From Niallia nealsonii (GTDB lineage: Bacteria; Bacillota; Bacilli; Bacillales; Cytobacillaceae): a DNA stretch of 53,869 nucleotides. The DNA is taken from assembly GCF_002835805.1 (NCBI RefSeq), contig NZ_PISE01000066.1, positions 1-53,869 on the forward strand, in the 5' to 3' direction. Every line of letters starts with the position of its first letter. The first letter of the stretch is position 1. Below, piece after piece: positions 19,398-28,567 of the stretch. The notes under the pieces are model-generated. The model did no database searches and was not told the origin of the DNA. It saw only the letters and a list, made by a program, of their open reading frames with translations. A program made the translations under genes and the position numbers.

Positions 19398-20591
19398 TTG
19401 TCTTTAGAAAATGCGTCTAATTTACGGTTTTCATTGGAAGAGTCTGTTTGGTTTCAAAAAGGACAGGAAGTAGCAGACCTACTTTCGATATCACTTGATC
19501 CCAATATAACTATCCAAGAAAACGATCAGTATATTACTATTCAGGGATCTTTAGAATTAACTGGTGAATACATTAGGATTCAGGAAGAACAAGAAGAAGA
19601 AGAGGTATTTCAGACTCCTAAATTGGTTCATTCCGTTATGGAAAGAGAGGAAGGGATTTGCGAATTTCTTCATCATTTTCCTGTTGATATTACCATTCCC
19701 CGAACAAGAATTAGCAGTCTAGAGGAAATTGAAGTAGATATTGAAACATTTGATTATGTTTTTCCTGAAAGAAGCTGTTTAAATTTGACAGCAGATTTAT
19801 CTATTTCCGGTTTAGCCAATTATGAAGAGCAAGAAGAAGAAGAAAAATTACAAGAAGTAGAGGAAGAAGAGGAGTTTGAGCTTGCTTTCAGAGGAACAGA
19901 AGAAGTAGAGCTGCCAGTTTGGGAAGTGGAAGAAGAACCTGTAGAGATAAAAGTAAGTCCATTACAAGGGATTAGTCCCCTTATAGAAGAAGAGGATCGG
20001 ATTTCTGCTGAAGAGATAGATGATTTATATGCACCTTTTGAAACAGAAGTTAGAAAGTCGCCTGAAGAAGAACAAGAAGTTCAGGAGGAAGAGGACGTTA
20101 TTATCCCATTTTTTGCACAACCTGAAGAGGAAGAAAACCCTGCTTCTAAAGCAAATGATGATGTTCCAGAAATGAAAGTTAGTATGTTTAGAAATGAAAA
20201 GGAAATCTATTCAGCAGAAGCAGTATTTCAAAAGCCACCACAAGAATCATCAGAATTAAAATTAGAAGAATCCTCTTATGAACAAGAAGAGAAAGAACCA
20301 ATAATGGAAGAGGAATCATCTTCTTCAGATGAAAAAGAAGCTAAAAAGAAAAAAGGCATTTTTAATAAAACAAAATCATTAACATTCACAGAGTTTTTTG
20401 CAAGAAAAGAGGAAGAGACACATACAAAAATAAAAATTTGCATCGTTCAACATGGAGAAACACTAGAAAGCTTAAGCGACCGCTATAATGTGAATGCACT
20501 AAGCATTTTAAAGGAAAATCGCATGGAGGCAAATCAAGATATTTCTGAAGGACAGGTGTTATATATCCCTGTTAAATTTACACAAAAGTAA
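19398..20591 (+). CDS. spoVID: spore morphogenesis protein SpoVID
   Basis: 397 residues from TTG 19398, which follows a perfect AAAGGAGG at 7 bases; the ATG at 19380 overlaps that site and is unlikely. The N-terminal domain (about 1-150: FQKGQEVADLLSISLDP, GSLELTGEY, HHFPVDITIP) is conserved SpoVID. The middle (about 150-320) is a low-complexity Glu-rich linker. The C terminus is one LysM domain (VQHGETLESLSDRYNV...). SpoVID makes the coat encase the forespore. It is shorter than the B. subtilis protein (575 residues), mainly in the linker. Upstream of ysxE as in B. subtilis. Confidence 0.93.
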   Translation: MSLENASNLRFSLEESVWFQKGQEVADLLSISLDPNITIQENDQYITIQGSLELTGEYIRIQEEQEEEEVFQTPKLVHSVMEREEGICEFLHHFPVDITIPRTRISSLEEIEVDIETFDYVFPERSCLNLTADLSISGLANYEEQEEEEKLQEVEEEEEFELAFRGTEEVELPVWEVEEEPVEIKVSPLQGISPLIEEEDRISAEEIDDLYAPFETEVRKSPEEEQEVQEEEDVIIPFFAQPEEEENPASKANDDVPEMKVSMFRNEKEIYSAEAVFQKPPQESSELKLEESSYEQEEKEPIMEEESSSSDEKEAKKKKGIFNKTKSLTFTEFFARKEEETHTKIKICIVQHGETLESLSDRYNVNALSILKENRMEANQDISEGQVLYIPVKFTQK

Positions 20592-20601
20592 GGAGTAAGG
20601 A

Positions 20602-20647
20602 ACAGATCAAGTATGGCGGTACCCCTGCTTGACTGTTTTCTTTTTTC
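20602..20647 (+). terminator. hairpin/partial terminator between spoVID and ysxE
   Basis: AACAG-A-TCAAG (20602-20612) pairs with CTTGACTGTT (20629-20638) with one bulged A, followed by a T-rich tail. It may lower ysxE expression relative to spoVID. Confidence 0.65.
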
Positions 20648-20692
20648 CTTTTATTAAGAAGAATGTGTTTTTAATAAGAAAGAGTGGCGCGT

Positions 20693-21736
20693 ATGAGTGA
20701 AAAAAATTTGCTGAAAAAATATACACCGATTTTAAAGCCTTACGCAGTGGAGCCGCATTTCATTGAGGAATTTAATCGCATTACGAAAATCTATTGCAGT
20801 AAGGGAACATTCGCATTAAAGTCTATTGATCCACACAAAGGATCTGATTTTACCAAGCATGTTAGAACGCTTTATCAAAAGGGCTATAATCGTATTGTGC
20901 CTATTTTTCCAACTGTTGATGGAAGATATGCAGTATTATATGAGCAAAGATTGTATTATTTAATGCCTTGGCTTCCAAATGATGAACGAGAAAACTACTA
21001 TAAAAAGCATCAGCAAATGTTTCGGGAATTAGCAAGGCTTCATATCTTATCTTCTAAAGAAGTGACGGTTGAAAAAGAAGATCGAGAAGAGCATTATGAA
21101 AATACATTGCTTGAATTAGAAAAAGAGCAGGAACTATTAGAAGGTTTTATCGAACAATGTGAAAATAAAGAGTATATGTCTCCATTTGAGCTGATGTTTT
21201 GTATGTACTATCATGACACAAAACAAGCATTAACTTATTCAGAAAATAAATTAAAAGATTGGTTTGAAAAAACAAAAGAGGATGAGAAGGCAAGGGTATC
21301 CATTATTCATGGAAAAATCTCTCCAGAACATTTTCTTTATGATGAAAAAGGCTATGGATATTTTACAAACTTTGAGAATGCAAAATATGGTCCACCTAGC
21401 CATGATTTGCTGCCATTTTTAGCAAGATCATTAAAAACTGCACCAAAACAAAATGAAGATTGCATGGATTGGCTATACACTTATTTCAATTATTATCCTC
21501 TTAGAGAGGATGAAATGTTATTATTTTTAAGCTATTTAGCCCACCCTGGTCCTATTCTTCGAATCTGTGAAAAGTATTTAAAAGGGGAACAGGCAGCAAA
21601 TGAAAGAAAATATGTGCAAAAATTGCTTAAGCACTACTGGCTGTTAAAAAACACCGAATATATTGTCATGAGAATAGAAGAAGTGGAAAAGCAAAAAAAA
21701 GCGCAGCAGGAAGCACAGCAAGAAACCCAAGATTAA
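20693..21736 (+). CDS. ysxE: YsxE, CotS-family kinase-like spore coat protein
   Basis: 347 residues from ATG 20693 (protein start MSEKNLLKKY, in line with the family). The fold is that of choline-kinase-like aminoglycoside phosphotransferases: FALKSID for the nucleotide-binding lysine, YLMPWLP hinge, and IIHGKISPEHFLYDE in the place of the HxDxxxxN catalytic loop. Here the loop reads HGKISPEH and the aspartate is missing, so catalysis is doubtful. B. subtilis YsxE is a coat-associated protein encoded with spoVID. The C-terminal tail is Gln/Glu/Lys-rich and its codons form the left arm of the terminator. Confidence 0.9.
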   Translation: MSEKNLLKKYTPILKPYAVEPHFIEEFNRITKIYCSKGTFALKSIDPHKGSDFTKHVRTLYQKGYNRIVPIFPTVDGRYAVLYEQRLYYLMPWLPNDERENYYKKHQQMFRELARLHILSSKEVTVEKEDREEHYENTLLELEKEQELLEGFIEQCENKEYMSPFELMFCMYYHDTKQALTYSENKLKDWFEKTKEDEKARVSIIHGKISPEHFLYDEKGYGYFTNFENAKYGPPSHDLLPFLARSLKTAPKQNEDCMDWLYTYFNYYPLREDEMLLFLSYLAHPGPILRICEKYLKGEQAANERKYVQKLLKHYWLLKNTEYIVMRIEEVEKQKKAQQEAQQETQD

Positions 21737-21765
21737 TCAAGTTTTGGGCTTCTTGCTGTGTTTTT
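21714..21765 (+). terminator. terminator overlapping the 3' end of ysxE
   Basis: A 17-base arm CACAGCAAGAAACCCAA (21714-21730) inside the ysxE coding sequence pairs, with one mismatch, with 21744-21760, followed by TTTTT. The stop codon sits in the loop. Confidence 0.88.
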
Positions 21766-21767
21766 AA

Positions 21768-21854
21768 GGCTGTTTTCGTTATTTACCCCTGCTCAGTAAT
21801 TCTACAAGTGTTTTCACCTTATTCGACAAGCAACAAACTTTTAGAAAAACAGCC
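21768..21854 (+). repeat. MITE-like repeat, copy C (internally deleted)
   Basis: 87 bp starting GGCTGTTTTCG and ending AAAAACAGCC. Read on the minus strand its right end, GGCTGTTTTTCTAAAAGTTT then GTTGCTTGTCGAATA, closely matches the same end of copies A and B, but the GC-rich centre is gone. Flanks (TTTTTA on both sides) suggest a decayed target duplication. It directly follows the ysxE terminator. No gene. Confidence 0.75.
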
Positions 21855-21954
21855 TTTTTTATATTAAGTTGGATAGTCAACGAAAAAATCTAACATACTA
21901 TTATAGAAAAATAATAAGAAATGGTATAAATTAAAAAAATAACGGTTATCCTTA

Positions 21955-21984
21955 TTGACGAAAATCCCTTTTTTTCGGTAGTAT
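21955..21984 (+). promoter_or_regulatory. promoter of the valS T-box leader
   Basis: TTGACG (21955-21960), an 18-base spacer, TAGTAT (21979-21984). Expected start is near 21991, immediately before the T-box stem I. Confidence 0.6.
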
Positions 21985-21991
21985 AGCTATA

Positions 21992-22255
21992 TACATAAAT
22001 AAAGGCAATGACAGGGAGTAGTACAATGTATAAGTTGAATTATAGAGAGGAAATCATTTGCTGAAAGATTTCTATTCAATCCATTGGAAGGTAGCCCTTG
22101 AGCTTCTTTTGCGAACGGTAGTTTCTTATTAGTGAAAGACGGATAGATTCCGATATCATCTATAAAGAGCCAATATACTTTATATTGGAAAAAAGGTGGT
22201 ACCGCGAACAAAACTCCATTCGTCCTTTTATGACGATAGGGTTTTTTTTATTTGC
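21992..22255 (+). promoter_or_regulatory. T-box riboswitch (valine) of valS
   Basis: A full T-box leader. Stem I includes AGGGAGTAGTACAATG pairing with the region ending CATTGGAAGGTAGCCCT; in the specifier loop GTA (22091-22093), a valine codon, lies before the CCCT that closes with AGGG. The T-box sequence AAGGTGGTACCGCG is at 22193-22206, and a terminator hairpin ending in eight T residues follows (about 22213-22252). Uncharged tRNA(Val) should stabilise the antiterminator and switch valS on. Confidence 0.95.
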
Positions 22256-22303
22256 CAAAATATTTTGAGTTGAATGGAATAAATAATTAGGAGGAAAAAA
22301 TAA

Positions 22304-24952
22304 ATGGAACCAAATGAAATTTCAATGCCTACAAAATATGATCCAAAAGAAATTGAAAAAGGCCGTTATGACTGGTGGATAAATAATAAGTTTTTTGAAG
22401 CGAAACCGAATGAAGGAAAAGAACCTTATACGATTGTAATTCCACCGCCAAATGTTACAGGTAAACTGCATTTAGGTCATGCTTGGGATACAACGCTGCA
22501 AGATATTTTGACAAGAATGAAAAGAATGCAAGGCTATGATGTATTATGGCTTCCTGGAATGGACCATGCAGGAATTGCAACACAAGCAAAAGTGGAAGAA
22601 AAGCTGCGCAGTCAAAATATAAGCAGGTATGATTTGGGAAGAGAGAAATTTGTGGAAGAAACATGGAAATGGAAGGAAGAATATGCAAGCCATATTCGGG
22701 AACAATGGGCTAAATTAGGACTTGGCTTAGATTATTCAAGAGAACGTTTTACGTTAGATGAAGGTTTATCTAAAGCGGTTCGTGACGTGTTTGTTTCCCT
22801 TTATAATAAAGGCTTGATATACCGAGGAGAATATATTATCAACTGGGATCCTTCTACAAAAACAGCGCTATCTGATATTGAAGTCATTTATAAAGATGTA
22901 CAAGGTGCGTTTTATCATATGAAGTATCCATTGGCAGATGGATCTGGATATATTGAAGTGGCTACAACTCGTCCAGAAACAATGCTTGGTGATTCAGGTG
23001 TTGCTGTACACCCGAAAGACGAGCGCTACCAGCATTTAATTGGCAAAACAGTTATTCTGCCGATCGTTGGAAGAGAAATCCCGATTATAGCAGATGACTA
23101 TGTAGAAATGGATTTTGGTTCTGGCGCAGTTAAAATGACACCTGCACATGATCCAAATGACTTTGAAGTAGGAAACCGTCATAACTTAGAAAGAATTCTT
23201 GTAATGAATGAAGACGGAACAATGAATGATCGTGCAGGCAAATATAAAGGCATGGATCGTTTCGAATGCCGTAAACAAATTGTAAAAGATTTACAAAAAG
23301 CAGGCGTTTTATTTAAAATCGAAGAGCATATGCATTCTGTTGGACACTCAGAACGAAGTGGAGCAGTTGTAGAACCATATCTTTCTACACAATGGTTTGT
23401 TAAAATGCAGCCACTTGCAGATGCAGCTGTAGCTTTGCAAAAAGAAGAAGAAAAAGTAAACTTTGTACCAGAACGTTTTGAAAACACGTACTTGCGTTGG
23501 ATGGAAAATATTCGTGATTGGTGTATTTCCCGTCAGCTTTGGTGGGGACACAGAATTCCAGCATGGTATCATAAAGAAACTGGCGCAATTTATGTAAATC
23601 AAGAGGCCCCAGAAGATTTGGAAAACTGGGAGCAAGATACAGATGTTCTCGATACATGGTTCAGTTCCGCATTATGGCCATTTTCAACAATGGGCTGGCC
23701 TGAAAAGGAAGCAGAAGACTTTAAACGCTACTATCCGACAGCAGCGCTTGTAACTGGATATGATATTATTTTCTTCTGGGTATCTCGCATGATTTTCCAA
23801 GGGTTGGAATTCACAGGAGAACGTCCATTTAAAGATGTGTTAATACATGGTTTAGTGCGCGATGAACAAGGCCGAAAAATGAGTAAATCATTAGGAAATG
23901 GCGTAGATCCAATGGATGTTATTGCAAATTATGGGGCAGATTCTCTCCGTTATTTCTTATCTACTGGCAGTTCACCAGGTCAAGATTTGCGTTTTAGCAT
24001 GGAAAAAGTAGAATCCACATGGAATTTTGCGAATAAAATTTGGAATGCTTCCCGTTTTGCATTAATGAATATGAATGGTTTAAAATACGAAGAAATTGAT
24101 TTATCTGGAGAAAAATCTGTAGCAGATAAATGGATTTTAACAAGATTAAATGAAACAATTGAAAAGGTAACACGTCTTTCTGACCGCTATGAATTTGGAG
24201 AAGTTGGCCGTGTGCTTTATAACTTCATTTGGGACGATTTCTGTGATTGGTATATTGAAATGGCAAAACTTCCATTATACGGAGAAGATGAACAAGCAAA
24301 GTTAACGACTCGTTCCATTCTGGCATATGTTTTAGATAACACAATGCGTTTATTGCATCCGTTTATGCCATTTATTACAGAGGAAATCTGGCAGAACCTT
24401 CCTCATGCAGGTGAGACCATTACAACAGCAAAATGGCCAGAAGTGAATCCAGAATGGACAGATGAAAAAGCTGCAAATGATATGAAATTATTAGTAGAAA
24501 TTATTCGATCTGTCCGCAACAGCCGTGCTGAAGTAAATACACCAATGAGCAAAAAAATCAGCATTTTATTAAAAGCAAAAGATGCAGACGTACAAAGTAC
24601 ATTAGAAGAAAATAAAGCGTATATAGAACGTTTCTGCAATCCTGAGAGCCTAGTGATCGCAACAGAAATTGCTACTCCTGACAAGGCGATGACTTCTGTT
24701 ATTACAGGAGCAGAAATTATTCTTCCATTAGAAGGGTTAATTAATATGGAAGAAGAAATTGCCCGTTTAACAAAAGAGTTAGACAAATGGAACAAGGAAG
24801 TCGAACGTGTTCAGAAAAAATTAGGCAATGAAGGATTTGTGAAAAAAGCTCCTGAAAAAGTAATTAATGAAGAAAAAGAAAAAGAAAAAGATTACTTAGA
24901 AAAAAGAGCAACAGTTGAAGCGCGCATTAAAGAATTAAAAGGCGAAGCTTAA
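22304..24952 (+). CDS. valS: valyl-tRNA synthetase
   Basis: 882 residues, full length. A class I synthetase charging tRNA(Val). The HIGH motif is HLGH at about 56-59, the KMSKS motif is at about 525-529 ([10 protein letters not shown]), the editing domain has [10 protein letters not shown], and a C-terminal coiled arm (about 815-882, rich in Glu/Lys) binds tRNA. ATG follows AGGAGG at 9 bases. Expression is controlled by the valine T-box just upstream. The next gene is folC, as in B. subtilis. Confidence 0.98.
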   Translation: MEPNEISMPTKYDPKEIEKGRYDWWINNKFFEAKPNEGKEPYTIVIPPPNVTGKLHLGHAWDTTLQDILTRMKRMQGYDVLWLPGMDHAGIATQAKVEEKLRSQNISRYDLGREKFVEETWKWKEEYASHIREQWAKLGLGLDYSRERFTLDEGLSKAVRDVFVSLYNKGLIYRGEYIINWDPSTKTALSDIEVIYKDVQGAFYHMKYPLADGSGYIEVATTRPETMLGDSGVAVHPKDERYQHLIGKTVILPIVGREIPIIADDYVEMDFGSGAVKMTPAHDPNDFEVGNRHNLERILVMNEDGTMNDRAGKYKGMDRFECRKQIVKDLQKAGVLFKIEEHMHSVGHSERSGAVVEPYLSTQWFVKMQPLADAAVALQKEEEKVNFVPERFENTYLRWMENIRDWCISRQLWWGHRIPAWYHKETGAIYVNQEAPEDLENWEQDTDVLDTWFSSALWPFSTMGWPEKEAEDFKRYYPTAALVTGYDIIFFWVSRMIFQGLEFTGERPFKDVLIHGLVRDEQGRKMSKSLGNGVDPMDVIANYGADSLRYFLSTGSSPGQDLRFSMEKVESTWNFANKIWNASRFALMNMNGLKYEEIDLSGEKSVADKWILTRLNETIEKVTRLSDRYEFGEVGRVLYNFIWDDFCDWYIEMAKLPLYGEDEQAKLTTRSILAYVLDNTMRLLHPFMPFITEEIWQNLPHAGETITTAKWPEVNPEWTDEKAANDMKLLVEIIRSVRNSRAEVNTPMSKKISILLKAKDADVQSTLEENKAYIERFCNPESLVIATEIATPDKAMTSVITGAEIILPLEGLINMEEEIARLTKELDKWNKEVERVQKKLGNEGFVKKAPEKVINEEKEKEKDYLEKRATVEARIKELKGEA

Positions 24953-24976
24953 AAGCCAAAACAATAAGAAAAGAAA

Positions 24977-25006
24977 CAAGACGAATCCTAACTTGGGTTC
25001 GTCTTG
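24977..25006 (+). terminator. hairpin between valS and folC without a T-tract
   Basis: CAAGACGAATCC (24977-24988) pairs with GGGTTCGTCTTG (24995-25006), one mismatch; the following bases CTGTATAAGCC lack a U-run. A weak terminator or RNA-processing/stabilising hairpin; folC probably receives read-through. Confidence 0.55.
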
Positions 25007-25045
25007 CTGTATAAGCCAATTTATGATAATAAAGCAGGTGTAGAA

Positions 25046-26359
25046 ATGTTTCAAACATATGAAGATGCATTAGACTGGATCCATTCACGTCTAAGATTAG
25101 GAATAAAACCAGGATTAACAAGAATGAACATGATGATGGAAAAATTAAATTTTCCTGAAAGCCAATTAAAAACTGTACATATCGGGGGAACAAATGGAAA
25201 GGGATCTACTGTCACTTATCTTCGATGCATATTAGAAAGTGGAGGATTAACAGTTGGCACCTATACATCTCCTTATATTGAGCAGTTTAATGAGAGAATA
25301 AGTATTAATGGGGAACCGATAAGCGATGAAGAGATTATAAAACTATGCAATATTTTATATCCAATTGTTGCGGAAATGGATCAAATGGATATTGGCGGTC
25401 CAACTGAATTTGAAATCATCACAGCTATGTCCTTTTATTATTTTGCGTTTATTAAGCCCGTTGATATAGTTATTTATGAAGTTGGTCTTGGAGGACGTTT
25501 TGATTCAACGAATATTATCCACCCTATTTTATCCATTATCACAAGTATTGGCTTAGATCATACAGCTATATTAGGGGATACATATGAGGAAATTGCCAGG
25601 GAAAAAGCAGGGATTATTAAAAAGAATACGCCAATTATTGCCGCAATAAAACAAGAAGAAGCATTAGCAGAAATTATTAAAAAAGCAGAGAAAGAGAATG
25701 CTCCTATTTATTTTCTTAATAAACACTTTGTAATAGCTGATCCTATATCATGGAAACAAGGAGAAAGCTTTACGTTTCAAACGGCTGCAGAAAAACTTGA
25801 AAATTTGCAACTATCCATGATGGGGAAACATCAGATTGAAAATGCATCATTAGCGGTAATGGCAGCAATCCTATTAAAAAAAGAAATATTCCCTCAAATT
25901 TCACAAGAGCATATACGTATGGGGTTAAAAGAAGCAAAATGGCCAGGGCGTTTTGAAATGGTTTCAGAAAATCCTCTTGTCATTTTGGATGGAGCCCATA
26001 ATGAAGAAGGGGTACAAGCTTTAACAACAGAGTTAACCAAACGATTTAAGGATAAAAACAAGACAATTATTTTTGCAGCACTTTCTGATAAAAAAACAGA
26101 TAAAATGATCCATCAACTTGATGGGATTGCTGATAAAATTATTTTTGTATCTTTTGACTATCCACGTGCAGCAACATGCCAGGAATTATATAAAGAAAGC
26201 CATCATCAGCAAAAGGCTTATTCAACAGATTGGAAAAAATCAATTAATGAACAATTAGAGGAAATAGAAGATGATTCTATGCTTATCATCACAGGTTCGC
26301 TTTATTTTTTATCTGCTGTAAAAGCTTATTGGAAAGGGAAAAATGATAAGCATAAATAA
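25046..26359 (+). CDS. folC: folylpolyglutamate synthase / dihydrofolate synthase
   Basis: 437 residues from ATG 25046 (MFQTYEDALDWIHSR, matching the family start; the longer frame from 25004 begins inside a hairpin). A Mur-ligase-like enzyme adding glutamates to folates. ATP loop GGTNGKGSTV, then TSPYIEQFNERI, GLGGRFDSTN, GKHQIENA and DGAHNEEG in the C-terminal domain. Ribosome site CAGGTG. In B. subtilis comC follows folC; here about 12 kb of pilus-related genes precede the prepilin peptidase. Confidence 0.96.
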   Translation: MFQTYEDALDWIHSRLRLGIKPGLTRMNMMMEKLNFPESQLKTVHIGGTNGKGSTVTYLRCILESGGLTVGTYTSPYIEQFNERISINGEPISDEEIIKLCNILYPIVAEMDQMDIGGPTEFEIITAMSFYYFAFIKPVDIVIYEVGLGGRFDSTNIIHPILSIITSIGLDHTAILGDTYEEIAREKAGIIKKNTPIIAAIKQEEALAEIIKKAEKENAPIYFLNKHFVIADPISWKQGESFTFQTAAEKLENLQLSMMGKHQIENASLAVMAAILLKKEIFPQISQEHIRMGLKEAKWPGRFEMVSENPLVILDGAHNEEGVQALTTELTKRFKDKNKTIIFAALSDKKTDKMIHQLDGIADKIIFVSFDYPRAATCQELYKESHHQQKAYSTDWKKSINEQLEEIEDDSMLIITGSLYFLSAVKAYWKGKNDKHK

Positions 26360-26472
26360 CAATAAACCATATTAAATATTTAAAAATTGGATGATTTTCC
26401 AAAAGGAAACTGAAAATATTTAAAAATAAATATACCTCTATAGAGAAGAGGCAACTAGTGTTAATTTGTTTG

Positions 26473-26500
26473 AAGATTGCTGTAATTGGCAATCTTTTTA
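26473..26500 (+). terminator. terminator of folC
   Basis: Perfect 8-bp stem AAGATTGC (26473-26480) with GCAATCTT (26489-26496), then TTTTTATTTTC. The rest of the 325-base gap before the next gene is AT-rich, with a possible -10 TATAAT near 26570 and no c-di-GMP riboswitch motif visible. Confidence 0.85.
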
Positions 26501-26684
26501 TTTTCAAAAATATAAAAGAAAATAATATTCTATAAAACCTATGGATAAATAATAGGAAAAGGTTTAGTATAATGGTATTGGGTGAATAGTATGAATATTA
26601 TGGGAGTTTATTTGTTTTAGATAAATAAACTATTGCAATAAACACTATTTAGGCATATTAATGCTGAAACAAGAGGTGGAGTAT

Positions 26685-28394
26685 TTGGTTAAGTCACCAA
26701 TGAAAATATCAATCTGGGCAGTTTGGCTTATACTGCTGCCACTCGGATTATGGTTTCTTTATCAAACCTATCCTCCAAAGATTGATGGCAATACATCAGA
26801 TATATTAGCATTTCTGCTTTTTATGTCGGTTGTTGCAAGTATGCCGATGATGATAAATGGCAGACCCGTATTTTTTCTGCAATGGGCCAGCCTTTCTGTA
26901 TTTTTAATCTTTGGGCTATTTATCGAAACAGTGCTTGTGCAGCTGGCATTAATTCCAATTTTGCTGCAATTAAGATTATCGCAAGAAACAAGATTTCGTT
27001 TGCCATTGAATTCGAGCATGTTTTTTCTGGTTTCTATATCTAGCGGGCTTATTTATTATGGGCTGGGGGGAAAACATGCTGCAGATATTTTATGGTATCC
27101 AAATTCTCTTTTTTTGGTTATTTTATATCCTCTTATTTATTTTTTGTTAAATGCAATTCTAATCTTCTTCATTAGCCAAGTCGTATATCAGCGCAAAGAA
27201 AAATTTTTCACATTAGATTTAGGATGGGAATTTGTAACAACCCTTATTACTTACCCAGTAGGTATTGCTTTATATATTATGTATAAGCAAATTGGCTTAA
27301 TCGCTCTTGTTTTAATTGGTATTCCCTTTATTTCTCTTTCTGTTATTTTGCGTTTATATCATTCCAGTAGAACAGTTAATGATTATTTGAAAGAGATTGC
27401 TGAATTAGGACATCAATTAACCCAAAATTTACAGGTGAAAGAGACGATTGCTTTTTTTACTAATAGTTTATACAAGTTATTTAAATTAGATTTTGTATTT
27501 ATACATGAAGTTGATGAGTCAAATGCATTAACAATGATCGCAAGGGTAGAGAATAAAAGAGTTTTTCCTTCTTTTCCTGGTGTACTGCTTATAAATGAAG
27601 GGATCTGTGGAAATGTTTTCTCGACAAAGGAACCAGCTATCTATCATCAAAAAAGAGAATGGCTTCCTATAAATAAAGGCTATATGCCAATGGAGACAGA
27701 AAGCGTATTAGCTATTCCTCTATTAAAAAATGAGCAAGTAATTGGTATTTTAATAGTGGGGAGCAAAAAAAAGAGAGCATTTGTGCATGTGCCATTAATG
27801 GTTCTGCAGCTCCTTTGTTCCCAGTTTGCTGTCGCTTTTGAGAATGCTAAGTATTTTGAAAAAACAAAGGAATTCAGTGAAAGATGCGCTTTAACCAAAT
27901 TATATAATTATTGTTTTTTTGAACAACTATTAACAAGTAAATTTCAAGAACTGAAAAGCAGCCAAATTAATCAGTTAGTTTTAATCATGCTAGATATTGA
28001 CTATTTTAAAAGTATAAACGATACATATGGCCATCAGGCCGGGAACGAAGTGTTAGTGGAATTTGCAAAAAGAATTAAATATTTGGTTGGAAATAAAGGA
28101 ATTGTTGCTCGTTATGGAGGGGAAGAATTTTCTATTTTATTAACCAATATAAATATACAGGAAGCTTCCGAACTGGCAGAATTTATTCGGAGAATGATTG
28201 AAATACATTCCTTTACAATCAAACAAAGCATGAAAAGTCAGCCAGCAAAAATAAAAATTACAGCATCAATTGGTTTGGCCAGTGCGCCACATGATGCGGA
28301 TGAACCGCTAGCCTTAATAAAGCATGCAGATAGAGCACTTTATACAGGAGCAAAACAGGCAGGCAGAAATCGGGTAGCGAGATATGTAAAGTGA
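26685..28394 (+). CDS. membrane diguanylate cyclase (GAF-GGDEF)
   Basis: 569 residues from TTG 26685, which follows AGAGGTGG at good spacing (an ATG at 26661 lies before that site). About eight membrane segments (residues 1-225), a GAF-like sensor domain (about 240-385), then a GGDEF domain (about 395-565) with intact RYGGEEF at about 475-482 and the preceding LDIDYFKSINDTYGH. Such enzymes make c-di-GMP from two GTP. No RxxD inhibitory site is seen ahead of GGEEF. Inference: it supplies c-di-GMP that adjusts the adjacent type IV pilus; ligand of the sensor part unknown. Confidence 0.88.
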   Translation: MVKSPMKISIWAVWLILLPLGLWFLYQTYPPKIDGNTSDILAFLLFMSVVASMPMMINGRPVFFLQWASLSVFLIFGLFIETVLVQLALIPILLQLRLSQETRFRLPLNSSMFFLVSISSGLIYYGLGGKHAADILWYPNSLFLVILYPLIYFLLNAILIFFISQVVYQRKEKFFTLDLGWEFVTTLITYPVGIALYIMYKQIGLIALVLIGIPFISLSVILRLYHSSRTVNDYLKEIAELGHQLTQNLQVKETIAFFTNSLYKLFKLDFVFIHEVDESNALTMIARVENKRVFPSFPGVLLINEGICGNVFSTKEPAIYHQKREWLPINKGYMPMETESVLAIPLLKNEQVIGILIVGSKKKRAFVHVPLMVLQLLCSQFAVAFENAKYFEKTKEFSERCALTKLYNYCFFEQLLTSKFQELKSSQINQLVLIMLDIDYFKSINDTYGHQAGNEVLVEFAKRIKYLVGNKGIVARYGGEEFSILLTNINIQEASELAEFIRRMIEIHSFTIKQSMKSQPAKIKITASIGLASAPHDADEPLALIKHADRALYTGAKQAGRNRVARYVK

Positions 28395-28525
28395 TAGGCC
28401 ATCTAAAATACTTAGTTGTGTATTGCTGTTGCTTAATAAGAAATAAAAAGCCTTTTATAATCGAGCTGATTTGAAAAGGAAAATCAAACATATATGCATT
28501 TAAACATAGATAATCATATAAAGAG

Positions 28526-28564
28526 AAAAAATAAATTGGTTTATAGCTAACCAATTTATTTTTT
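28526..28564. terminator. bidirectional terminator between the diguanylate cyclase and the pilin-like operon
   Basis: Perfect 16-bp stem AAAAAATAAATTGGTT (28526-28541) with AACCAATTTATTTTTT (28549-28564), giving T6 in both directions; it separates convergent genes. Confidence 0.88.
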
Positions 28565-28567
28565 CAT

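Noticed and set aside
26553-26595. Sigma-H promoter (AGGAAAA ... GGTGAAT) ahead of the diguanylate cyclase
   Set aside because: Both boxes can be read, but the spacer is about 20 bases, too long for sigma-H.
26360-26684. c-di-GMP riboswitch ahead of the diguanylate cyclase
   Set aside because: The conserved GEMM motifs are absent; the only clear structure is the folC terminator.
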